From assembly GCA_038405435.1 (NCBI GenBank), contig JBBYHZ010000010.1: DNA of 64,000 bases. One strand, 5' to 3'. Below the pieces are notes generated by a model. That model was not told the DNA's origin. It was given only the letters and a program-made list of their open reading frames with translations, and searched no databases. The stretch comes from Dryocola clanedunensis_A. GTDB lineage: Bacteria > Pseudomonadota > Gammaproteobacteria > Enterobacterales > Enterobacteriaceae. The position numbers and the translations under genes are program-made. Each line of letters opens with the position of its first letter. The first letter of the stretch is position 1. Of this stretch, positions 8,259 through 16,551 are shown in pieces.

Positions 8259-9275
8259 TCACTCGTCCGGCGTCAGTTCGCCACGCAGGTTGCAGGACAT
8301 TGCTTCGCGGATGGCCTGTACGTCCAGCCCCTGGCTAAGCAGATAGTGCAGTTTGGTCAGCGTGGCTTCCACCGTCATATCATAGCCGCTAATCACTCCC
8401 GCCTGGGCCAGCGCGTTGCCCGTCGCGTAGCCGCCCATATTCACCTTACCGGACATGCACTGGGTCAGGTTAACCACCACAATGCCCCGCGAGCAGGCTT
8501 CCTGAAGCTCTCTCAGAAACGCGCCGTGCTGGGGCGAATTGCCCACGCCGTAGGAGCGAAGGATCAGCGCTTTAACCGGCTGGCGCAGGAAGTTACCCAC
8601 CACGTCGGCGGAAATCCCAGGATAAATGGTCACCACGCCAATCGGCTGCGGGGTGATAGGGTGAACGATAAGCTCGCCCTCACCGTGCGGCGCAGCGGGG
8701 GTATTAAGACGACGAATATGAATGCCTGCCTCCAGCAGCGGAGCGAGGTTCGGGGAGGCGAAGGCGTCGAAGCCGTCGGCATGGGCTTTGGTGGTGCGGT
8801 TCCCGCGATAGAGACGGTTGTTGAAGAACAGCGTCGCTTCGTTGATTGGGAAATTGGCCGCCACGTAGAGCGAGTTCAGCAGATTGATCTGCCCGTCGGA
8901 GCGCAGCTCCGCCAGCGGGATTTGCGATCCGGTGACGATAACCGGCTTGCTGAGGTTCTCCAGCATAAACGACAGCGCGGAGGCGGTGAACGCCATGGTG
9001 TCCGTACCGTGCAGGATCACGAAGCCGTCGTACTCGTCGTAGTGGGCTTTGATGTCGTCGGCGATATGCTGCCAGTCTTCCGGCGTCATGTCCGAGGAGT
9101 CCATCAGCGGCTGGTATTCATGAATGGTGAAGTCGGGCATCTCCTGGCGATGGAACTCAGGCATCAGCGCCAGCTGGCGCTGGAGGTGGCCGGAGACCGG
9201 AATATAGCCGTGTTCGGAGCGCTGCATACCGATGGTACCGCCGGTATAGGCAACGTAGATGGATTTTTTTTGCAT
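8259..9275 (-). CDS. ansA: Cytoplasmic L-asparaginase I
   Basis: A 338-residue type I asparaginase, the same length as E. coli AnsA, that hydrolyses L-asparagine to aspartate and ammonia. The catalytic threonines lie in YTGGTIGM (near residue 10) and in ILHGTDTMAF. There is no signal peptide, which fits the constitutive, low-affinity cytoplasmic enzyme rather than periplasmic AnsB. It is the first gene of an ansA-pncA pair. Confidence 0.96.
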   Translation of the reverse strand: MQKKSIYVAYTGGTIGMQRSEHGYIPVSGHLQRQLALMPEFHRQEMPDFTIHEYQPLMDSSDMTPEDWQHIADDIKAHYDEYDGFVILHGTDTMAFTASALSFMLENLSKPVIVTGSQIPLAELRSDGQINLLNSLYVAANFPINEATLFFNNRLYRGNRTTKAHADGFDAFASPNLAPLLEAGIHIRRLNTPAAPHGEGELIVHPITPQPIGVVTIYPGISADVVGNFLRQPVKALILRSYGVGNSPQHGAFLRELQEACSRGIVVVNLTQCMSGKVNMGGYATGNALAQAGVISGYDMTVEATLTKLHYLLSQGLDVQAIREAMSCNLRGELTPDE

Positions 9276-9330
9276 GAGTGGACTCAGGGCTTTTTACATT
9301 ATGGGGCGCAGTATAAGGGGCTGGCGGGAA

Positions 9331-9362
9331 AAAATCAGCCCGGCGATTGCCGGGCTGATTTT
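9331..9362 (-). terminator. sppA terminator
   Basis: AAAATCAGCCCGGC, a GATT loop and GCCGGGCTGATTTT form a 14-bp stem. On the minus strand it ends in a run of U and lies just after the sppA stop codon. It may also work in the other direction. Confidence 0.85.
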
Positions 9363-9377
9363 ATTGCTTAGGTTTGC

Positions 9378-11228
9378 TTACCTTACATCTCCGCAGGTGA
9401 GGCAGAAGGCGTAGCGGTTTTGCGGATCGTTCATGGTGCCGAACTTGTCGTTCTGCGCTTTTACCGCCAGCGCTGCGTCCGCCAGCGGGGCAGGCAGGTA
9501 AGCCTGAATCGCCTCCGGCAGCATGGCGCGCACTGAGCCGCTCATGCTGTTAAACACCATATCCACGAAGCTCGGATCGTCCTGCCAGAAGTCCAGGTGC
9601 CAGCTTTTCAGCTTCGCAAGCTCGGCCGCTTTGGCAACCGCGTCGTCGAAGTCGCCCAGGCTGTCCACCAGGCCGTTGGCTTTCGCATCCTGACCGGTCC
9701 AGACGTGGCCCTGGGCTATCTGGTCGATCTGCTCCGGGGTTTTCTTACGGGACTCGGCGACCAGGCCGATAAAGCGCTTGTAGCCGTTTTCAATGGTCAG
9801 CTGCATCATCTGCCCGACTTCCGGCGGCAGCGCTTTAGTGACCGCAACGTCTGCCAGCGGCGACGTTGACACGCCGTCGGTGTGCACGCCAATGCTGTCC
9901 AGCGAGTTCTCAACGGTGTTGATCACGCCAAAGATCCCGATTGAACCAGTCAGCGTGCTTGGGTTAGCTACGATGTAGTTCGCAGGCGTTGAAATCCAGT
10001 AGCCGCCGGATGCCGCCATGCCGCCCATAGAGACAACGATAGGTTTACCCGCCTCACGCGCTGCGGCTAGCTCTTCTCGGATCACCTCTGAGGCGGATAC
10101 GCTACCGCCAGGGCTGTTAACGCGAAGGACAATGGCTTTCACTTTTGGATCCAGGCGCGCCTCGCGAATTTGCATCGCAGTGGTGTCGCCGCCGACCTGG
10201 CCCGGCGTTTCTTCGCCGTCCATGATGGCGCCGTTGGCGAAGATCACCGCGATGGAGCCGCCTTGGTCAGGCGCTTTCTTCACCTGATAGTCGTACATGC
10301 TGGTGTAGCTGAAGTCTTTGTTCTCTTTGCTCCAGCCGAACTGCTTGATCAGCGCTTTGTCGACGGTAGCGCCGGACGCCAGCTCATCAACCAGTTTGCT
10401 GTCCAGCGCGTACTTCGCCGTATCGCCACCAAGTTTAGTCAGGTTATCCAGCAGGCCCTGCGCCCCCGGGAACGCCTGCTCAGGGGTGATCTGGCGGTTA
10501 GCGGCGATAGTACCGATATAGTTCTGCCACAGCTCGCCAATCCAGCGGCTGTCCGCCTCGCGGGCGGCAGGGGACATATCGTCACGAATATAAGGCTCTA
10601 CGGCTGATTTGTAAGTGCCCACGCGGAAGATATGCGTAGAGACTTTCAGCTTATCCAGCAGGGATTTGTAGTAGAGCGAGTTGGTAGCAAACCCGTGCAG
10701 ATCGACCATACCCTGCGGCGACAGCCAGATTTTATTGGCGAAGCTGGCAAGATAGTACTGGCTCTGGTTGTAGCTGTCGCCCGTGGCGTAGACCGGTTTA
10801 CCGCTGTCGCGGAACTCGCGCAGCGCTTTGCCGATATACTGCATTGAAGGCTGATCCGCCCCGGCGAACTCTTTCAGATCCAGCACGATGCCGGTGATAT
10901 TGCGGTCGTCTTTCGCCTGGCGAATCGCATCCACGATATCAAACAGGGAGTTTTCCTGCAGGCGGTCGGAGCTGGCCCCGAGCAGCTGGCGGCCAATGAC
11001 GCCGAGCTTATTGCTCACCGACGGCTTATCGACCACCACGCCGGTAATATCCAGCAGCAGCGCGCCGCGGGACGGCTCGGAAGAGGTGCTGCTCACCTGC
11101 AGCCAGATGCCGACGCCAACCAGCACCAGCAGGATCAGGAACATATTGAGAATGAATTCTCGGATGAAATTAAGCAGACGCCATGTCCACTTGAAGAAAC
11201 CGGCAATAAAACGCCCTATGGTACGCAT
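9378..11228 (-). CDS. sppA: Signal peptide peptidase SppA (protease IV)
   Basis: A 616-residue inner-membrane serine protease with an N-terminal membrane anchor (about residues 24-46) and tandem ClpP-like halves. The catalytic Ser lies in LTGSIGIFG in the second half; the Lys is expected in the first half (THIFRVGTYKSAVEPY region). It degrades cleaved signal peptides. Length is close to E. coli SppA. It is divergent from ydjA and ends at a strong hairpin. Confidence 0.95.
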   Translation of the reverse strand: MRTIGRFIAGFFKWTWRLLNFIREFILNMFLILLVLVGVGIWLQVSSTSSEPSRGALLLDITGVVVDKPSVSNKLGVIGRQLLGASSDRLQENSLFDIVDAIRQAKDDRNITGIVLDLKEFAGADQPSMQYIGKALREFRDSGKPVYATGDSYNQSQYYLASFANKIWLSPQGMVDLHGFATNSLYYKSLLDKLKVSTHIFRVGTYKSAVEPYIRDDMSPAAREADSRWIGELWQNYIGTIAANRQITPEQAFPGAQGLLDNLTKLGGDTAKYALDSKLVDELASGATVDKALIKQFGWSKENKDFSYTSMYDYQVKKAPDQGGSIAVIFANGAIMDGEETPGQVGGDTTAMQIREARLDPKVKAIVLRVNSPGGSVSASEVIREELAAAREAGKPIVVSMGGMAASGGYWISTPANYIVANPSTLTGSIGIFGVINTVENSLDSIGVHTDGVSTSPLADVAVTKALPPEVGQMMQLTIENGYKRFIGLVAESRKKTPEQIDQIAQGHVWTGQDAKANGLVDSLGDFDDAVAKAAELAKLKSWHLDFWQDDPSFVDMVFNSMSGSVRAMLPEAIQAYLPAPLADAALAVKAQNDKFGTMNDPQNRYAFCLTCGDVR

Positions 11229-11395
11229 GTCTTCTCCGTCGCCGTCTGAATCCAGGGCTGTCCAGAATGACAGCCAAAGTGACCGCTATCCTAAATAGCC
11301 CTCGGCCAAAAGTCAGCAGGAATTCGGCCCGGCGCTGTAACAAAAGGCACGGGCGTGTTAATTTTGTGAATGAAAATCACTACAGGAGTTACCTA

Positions 11396-11947
11396 ATGGA
11401 TGCACTCGAACTACTGCTAAACCGCCGCAGCGCCTCACGTCTGAGCGAGCCAGCCCCGGCGGGTGAAACGCTGGAAAACATTTTCCGCGCCGGTATGCGT
11501 GCGCCCGATCACGGTACGTTACAGCCGTGGCGCTTCATCGTGATTGAAGGCGAGGGCCGCGAACGGTTCAGCAAAGTGCTGGAAGCCGCCGCCATTGCCG
11601 AAGAGATGGACGAGAAGGGCATAGAGAAAGCGCGCACCGCGCCGTTTCGTGCGCCACTGATCCTGGCCGTTGTCGCCCACTGCGACGACGAGCACAAAGT
11701 TCCGGTCTGGGAGCAGGTTGTCTCTGCGGGCTGCGCCGTGATGGCGATGCAAATGGCCGCGGTGGCCCAGGGCTTCAACGGCATCTGGCGCACCGGGCTG
11801 TGGACGGAAAGCGAAGCGGTTCGCGAAGCTCTTCACTGCCGCGAGCAGGACGAGGTTGTCGGCTTCCTCTATCTCGGTACCCCGCAGCTGAAAGCCTCCA
11901 CCACCATTTCCGTACCGGATACCACACCATTCGTGCGGCATTTCTGA
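11396..11947 (+). CDS. ydjA: Nitroreductase-family protein YdjA
   Basis: A 183-residue small FMN-dependent nitroreductase-like protein, matching E. coli YdjA in length and position (RRSASRLSEPAP, MRAPDHGTLQPWRF, GTPQLKAS). The physiological substrate is unknown. The ATG at 11396 is preceded by CAGGAGTT. It lies upstream of selD with 118 bp between them. Confidence 0.93.
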   Translation: MDALELLLNRRSASRLSEPAPAGETLENIFRAGMRAPDHGTLQPWRFIVIEGEGRERFSKVLEAAAIAEEMDEKGIEKARTAPFRAPLILAVVAHCDDEHKVPVWEQVVSAGCAVMAMQMAAVAQGFNGIWRTGLWTESEAVREALHCREQDEVVGFLYLGTPQLKASTTISVPDTTPFVRHF

Positions 11948-12065
11948 ACAATTAACGCAAAGCTGTCTGGATTGTGAGCGAAAGCAGCGCAATTCAGACA
12001 CGCACACTTACTACTCCTTCATTTGAGCGCTAACATAGAGCGATTGCCAATGACAGGAGATGTCC

Positions 12066-13109
12066 ATGAGTGAGCAAACCGTTCGTTTAACGCAGTACAG
12101 CCACGGTGCCGGATGCGGCTGTAAAATTTCCCCGAAGGTGCTGCAAACCATTCTGCAGTCGGAGCAGGCGAAGTTTGTCGACCCGAACCTGCTGGTGGGG
12201 AACGAAACCAGCGACGACGCGGCGGTTTACGATCTGGGCAACGGTACCTGTGTCATCAGCACCACTGACTTCTTTATGCCGATCGTGGATGACCCGTTTG
12301 ACTTCGGGCGCATCGCGGCGACGAACGCCATCAGCGATATCTACGCCATGGGCGGTAAACCCATTATGGCGATTGCCATTCTGGGCTGGCCTGTGAATAC
12401 CCTCGCACCGGAAATAGCCCGCAAGGTCATTGAGGGCGGACGTTTTGTCTGCCAGCAGGCGGGGATTTCCCTGGCGGGTGGGCATTCCATCGACGCACCG
12501 GAGCCGATTTTTGGCCTTGCTGTTACCGGCATCGTGCCGACCGATCGCGTGAAGAAAAACAGCTCGGCGGAAGCGGGCTGCAGGCTCTATCTCACCAAGC
12601 CGCTGGGCATTGGCGTGCTGACCACCGCCGAGAAAAAATCCCTGCTCAAACCCGAACATTATGGCCTTGCCGCCGAAGTGATGTGCCAGCTTAACAAGCC
12701 CGGCGCGGAGTTTGCCGACATTGAAGGCGTGACCGCCATGACGGATGTGACCGGCTTCGGGCTGCTGGGCCACCTCAGCGAAATGTGCCAGGGGGCGGGC
12801 GTTCAGGCGGAAGTGTGGTTCGATAAGGTGCCAAAACTGCCGGAGGTCGAAGCGTACATCGCCCAGGGCTGCGTGCCGGGCGGCACCGGACGTAACTTCG
12901 CCAGCTATGGCCACCTGATGGGGGAGATGTCCAGCGCGCATCGCGATCTGCTTTGCGATCCCCAGACCTCCGGCGGGCTGCTGCTGGCCGTTCGTGCAGA
13001 TGCGGAACAGGCCGTTGCCGCCGTGGCAGAGAAAAATGGCATTAAACTTACCGCCATTGGCGAACTGAAAACCGCCCGCGCGGGACGACCGATGATCGAG
13101 ATCCTGTAA
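12066..13109 (+). CDS. selD: Selenophosphate synthase SelD
   Basis: A 347-residue enzyme that makes monoselenophosphate from selenide and ATP for selenocysteine and 2-selenouridine synthesis. The catalytic GCGCK motif is near residue 17 with Cys, not Sec. HSIDAPEPIFGLAVTG and DVTGFGLLGHL are family signatures. AGGAG precedes the ATG at 12066 by 6 nt; an in-frame ATG two codons upstream overlaps the ribosome site and is less likely. topB starts 4 bp after the stop. Confidence 0.96.
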   Translation: MSEQTVRLTQYSHGAGCGCKISPKVLQTILQSEQAKFVDPNLLVGNETSDDAAVYDLGNGTCVISTTDFFMPIVDDPFDFGRIAATNAISDIYAMGGKPIMAIAILGWPVNTLAPEIARKVIEGGRFVCQQAGISLAGGHSIDAPEPIFGLAVTGIVPTDRVKKNSSAEAGCRLYLTKPLGIGVLTTAEKKSLLKPEHYGLAAEVMCQLNKPGAEFADIEGVTAMTDVTGFGLLGHLSEMCQGAGVQAEVWFDKVPKLPEVEAYIAQGCVPGGTGRNFASYGHLMGEMSSAHRDLLCDPQTSGGLLLAVRADAEQAVAAVAEKNGIKLTAIGELKTARAGRPMIEIL

Positions 13110-13113
13110 TCAC

Positions 13114-15102
13114 ATGCGGCTGTTTATTGCGGAAAAACCGAGCCTGGCGCGTGCAATTGCAGACGTGCTGCCCAAGCCCCACCGTCGCGGTGACGGCTTT
13201 ATCGAGTGCGGCAACGGGCAGGTGGTCACCTGGTGTATCGGCCACCTGCTGGAGCAGGCGCAGCCGGACGCCTACGACGGGCGCTATGCGCGCTGGAATC
13301 TTGCCGACCTGCCCATTGTGCCGGAAAAGTGGCAGCTGCAGCCTCGTCCTTCGGTCACCAAACAGCTCAACGCCATCCGCAAGCTGCTGGATCAGGCTAC
13401 CGAAGTGGTTCACGCAGGTGACCCGGACCGCGAAGGGCAGCTGCTGGTGGATGAAGTGCTGGATTACCTCCAGCTCCCGCCTGAAAAGCGTCAGCAGGTG
13501 CAGCGCTGCCTGATTAACGATCTCAACCCGCAGGCCGTGGAGCGCGCCATTTCCCGCCTGCGCTCCAACAGCGAATTTATCCCGCTATGCGTTTCGGCGC
13601 TTGCCCGCGCACGGGCGGACTGGCTTTACGGCATCAATATGACCCGCGCTTACACCATTCTTGGGCGCAACGCGGGCTACCAGGGCGTGCTGTCCGTAGG
13701 GCGCGTGCAGACGCCGGTGCTGGGCCTTGTGGTACGCCGCGACGAAGAGATTGAAAACTTCGTTGCGAAAGATTTCTTCGAAGTAAAAGCCCATATCATC
13801 ACCCCGGCAGACGAACGTTTTGTGGCGACCTGGATCCCCAGCGAATCCTGCGAACCTTACCAGGATGAAGAAGGGCGTTTATTGCACCGTCCGCTTGCCG
13901 AGCACGTCGTTAACCGCATTGGCGGGCAGCCCGCCGTTGTCACTGCCTATAACGATAAGCGGGAATCCGAAGTGGCGCCGCTGCCGTTTTCCCTCTCCAG
14001 CCTGCAAATCGAAGCGGCGAAGCGCTTCGGCCTCAGCGCGCAAAACGTGCTCGACGTCTGCCAGAAGCTGTATGAAACCCACAAGCTGATTACCTATCCG
14101 CGCTCCGACTGCCGTTATCTGCCGGAAGAGCACTACGCCGGGCGGCATTCGGTGCTGAACGCCATCAGCGTGCATCAGCCAGATTTGCTGCCGCAGCCTG
14201 CGGTGGATACCGATATTCGCAACCGCTGCTGGGATGACAAAAAAGTTGATGCCCACCATGCGATTATCCCGACGGCGCGCAGCTCCCGCGTCTCGCTGAC
14301 GGAAAATGAAGCTAAAGTTTATAACCTTGTTGCCCGACAATACTTAATGCAGTTCTGCGCCGACGCGGTGTTCCGCAAATGCACCATCGACCTGGACATC
14401 GCGGGCGGCAAGTTCAACGCCAAAGCGAGATTCCTGGCCGAGGCGGGCTGGCGCACGCTGCTGGGCAACAAAGAGCGCGACGAGGAAAACGACGGCACCC
14501 CGCTGCCGGTGGTCGCCAAAGGGGACGAGCTGCTGTGCGAGAAGGGGGAGGTCGTTGAGCGACAAACCCAGCCGCCGCGCCACTTCACCGACGCCACGCT
14601 GCTTTCGGCCATGACCGGCATTGCCCGTTTTGTACAGGATAAAGATCTGAAGAAGATCCTGCGCGCCACGGACGGCCTGGGGACGGAAGCTACGCGCGCG
14701 GGGATCATCGAACTGCTGTTTAAGCGTTCCTTCCTGGTGAAAAAAGGGCGCTATATTATCTCCACCCCTCCGGGACGCGCGCTGATTCACTCCCTGCCGG
14801 AGCTGGCCGCAAGGCCGGACATGACCGCGCACTGGGAATCGACGCTGACGCAAATCAGCGAAAAGCAGTGCCGCTATCAGGACTTTATGCAGCCGCTGGT
14901 GAATACGCTTTATGAGCTGATTCACCAGGCCAGAACGACCCCGGTCCGTCATGCCTTTAAAGGCATTAAAGCGCCGGAAGACAATAAAAAACCCCGCAAA
15001 AGCTGGGCAAAAAAAGAGGGAAGTGAGGATGCGAACAAAAAGCCTGCTCGTCGGCGTCGCGGCGCTGATGGTGAGCCTGCCGGGGATGGCGCAGCGTCTT
15101 GA
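13114..15102 (+). CDS. topB: DNA topoisomerase III
   Basis: A 662-residue type IA topoisomerase. The TOPRIM acidic residues are in AEKPSLARAIA (near residue 7) and DPDREGQLLVDE (near 103-114); the catalytic Tyr is in LITYPRSDC (near 328). The basic C-terminal tail contains KPARRRRG. It decatenates replication intermediates. It is coupled to selD, and ynjH begins inside its last 74 bp. Confidence 0.97.
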   Translation: MRLFIAEKPSLARAIADVLPKPHRRGDGFIECGNGQVVTWCIGHLLEQAQPDAYDGRYARWNLADLPIVPEKWQLQPRPSVTKQLNAIRKLLDQATEVVHAGDPDREGQLLVDEVLDYLQLPPEKRQQVQRCLINDLNPQAVERAISRLRSNSEFIPLCVSALARARADWLYGINMTRAYTILGRNAGYQGVLSVGRVQTPVLGLVVRRDEEIENFVAKDFFEVKAHIITPADERFVATWIPSESCEPYQDEEGRLLHRPLAEHVVNRIGGQPAVVTAYNDKRESEVAPLPFSLSSLQIEAAKRFGLSAQNVLDVCQKLYETHKLITYPRSDCRYLPEEHYAGRHSVLNAISVHQPDLLPQPAVDTDIRNRCWDDKKVDAHHAIIPTARSSRVSLTENEAKVYNLVARQYLMQFCADAVFRKCTIDLDIAGGKFNAKARFLAEAGWRTLLGNKERDEENDGTPLPVVAKGDELLCEKGEVVERQTQPPRHFTDATLLSAMTGIARFVQDKDLKKILRATDGLGTEATRAGIIELLFKRSFLVKKGRYIISTPPGRALIHSLPELAARPDMTAHWESTLTQISEKQCRYQDFMQPLVNTLYELIHQARTTPVRHAFKGIKAPEDNKKPRKSWAKKEGSEDANKKPARRRRGADGEPAGDGAAS

Positions 15103-15310
15103 TTCACAGCTGGACATCAACGTTCCGCCGGAGGTTTTCACCAACCAGACTCAGCGCGCCCAGCCGTGTAACCAGTGCTGTATCTATGAAGATAAAAACT
15201 ATTCCGAAGGTGCGGTGGTAAAAGCCGAGGGCGGCGTACTGCTGCAGTGTCAGCGGGACGATAAAACGCTGAGCACCAATCCGCTGGTCTGGCGTCGCGT
15301 AAAACCCTGA
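15029..15310 (+). CDS. ynjH: DUF1496 secreted protein YnjH
   Basis: A 93-residue protein with a signal peptide (ending GMAQ, about residue 20) and a cysteine-rich core, QPCNQCCIYEDKNYSEG, plus the conserved end TLSTNPLVWRRVKP, matching E. coli YnjH. Function is unknown. The ATG at 15029 has GTGAGG just upstream and lies within topB in another frame, giving a 74-bp overlap. Confidence 0.88.
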   Translation: MRTKSLLVGVAALMVSLPGMAQRLDSQLDINVPPEVFTNQTQRAQPCNQCCIYEDKNYSEGAVVKAEGGVLLQCQRDDKTLSTNPLVWRRVKP

Positions 15311-15325
15311 GAGCCCTGCTGAATC

Positions 15326-15898
15326 ATGACAAATAAATCTCCGTGGGTGGCACCGCTTAACAAGCTGCCCGCAAGCCTGCGTCCGATTGTGGCCATGCAG
15401 GAAAAGCACTTTGGCGCGGTGCTGAACCCCACCCGCTGGTGGGGGCGCTACCCGTATCTCTTCTGGCTGATTGCGCTGTTTGTCGGCTTCCTTGAGCGCC
15501 GCCGGGCGAAAATCGACGCCGTGACCCGCTCGCTGGTGATGACCCGCGTGTCCCAGCGGTGCTGCTGTGAGTTCTGCATTGATGCCAACAGCCTGCGGCT
15601 CGCAGAGCGCAGCGGGTCGATGGACAAAGTGCTGGCGGTGGCGAACTGGCCGCAGGAAACGCTGTTCAGCGAGCGTGAACGCGCCGCGCTGGCCTATGCG
15701 GACGCTATGACCGCTACGCCGCCTGCGGTCGGGGACGAACTGAAAGCCACGCTTAAAACCCACTTCGATGATAAAGCGATTACCGAACTGACGGCCCTGA
15801 TCGCTTTTCAGAATCTCTCCGCACGGTTTAACGCGGCGCTGGATATTCCCGCTCAGGGCCTGTGCGTGCCGAAGGGCGGGGAAAAGCGCGATGTTTGA
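15326..15898 (+). CDS. ynjA: AhpD/carboxymuconolactone-decarboxylase-like protein YnjA
   Basis: A 190-residue protein of the alkylhydroperoxidase D-like fold. The CxxC redox motif lies in CCCEFCIDANS near residue 76, and a hydrophobic stretch (YLFWLIALFVGFL) precedes it. E. coli YnjA is similar but is followed by ynjBCDE; here its stop overlaps ynjF by 8 bp. The substrate is unknown. Confidence 0.88.
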   Translation: MTNKSPWVAPLNKLPASLRPIVAMQEKHFGAVLNPTRWWGRYPYLFWLIALFVGFLERRRAKIDAVTRSLVMTRVSQRCCCEFCIDANSLRLAERSGSMDKVLAVANWPQETLFSERERAALAYADAMTATPPAVGDELKATLKTHFDDKAITELTALIAFQNLSARFNAALDIPAQGLCVPKGGEKRDV

Positions 15899-16514
15899 CA
15901 GCTACCTGCATCCACGTATTAAGCCAGCGCTTAACCAGATGGTGAGCGTGCTGGATAAACCCTCCATTACCCCTGACGGCCTAACGCTGTTCGGCTTCGC
16001 CGTTGGCGTGCTGGCGCTGCCGTTTCTGGCGCTACAGTGGTATGGCGCAGCGCTGGTTGTCATCCTGCTCAACCGCTTATTCGACGGCCTGGACGGGGCG
16101 CTGGCCAGAAGGCGAGGGCTGACGGATGCGGGGGGCTTTCTTGATATCGCACTGGATTTTCTGTTCTACGCGCTGGTGCCGTTCGGCTTTATTCTTGCTG
16201 ACCCGGCACAAAACGCCGTGGCGGGCGGCTGGCTGCTGTTCGCGTTTATCGGCACCGGCAGCAGCTTCCTTGCCTTTGCAGCGGTCGCGCAAAAGCACAG
16301 TCTTGAGAACCCCGGCTATGCGCACAAGTCGTTTTATTATCTGGGAGGCCTGACCGAAGGCACAGAAACTATCGCGCTGTTTGTGCTGGCGTGCCTGCTG
16401 CCGGAGGCGTTTGCCTGGCTGGCGTGGGTGTTTGGCGCGCTGTGCTGGATGACAACGCTGACCCGGGTATGGAGCGGCTATCAGACGCTGAAAAGGGTGG
16501 TTAAGCCTGACTAA
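15891..16514 (+). CDS. ynjF: CDP-alcohol phosphatidyltransferase family protein YnjF
   Basis: A 207-residue integral membrane protein with several hydrophobic segments. The family signature DGALAR...GGFLDIALD (near residues 66-85) supplies the metal-binding Asp residues that transfer a phosphatidyl group from a CDP-alcohol. The specific acceptor is unknown. Start ATG 15891 overlaps the end of ynjA, so the two are translationally coupled. Confidence 0.9.
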   Translation: MFDSYLHPRIKPALNQMVSVLDKPSITPDGLTLFGFAVGVLALPFLALQWYGAALVVILLNRLFDGLDGALARRRGLTDAGGFLDIALDFLFYALVPFGFILADPAQNAVAGGWLLFAFIGTGSSFLAFAAVAQKHSLENPGYAHKSFYYLGGLTEGTETIALFVLACLLPEAFAWLAWVFGALCWMTTLTRVWSGYQTLKRVVKPD

Positions 16515-16551
16515 GGTTGTCGGATGAATCAGGCTTCCCCACCCTGTATAG

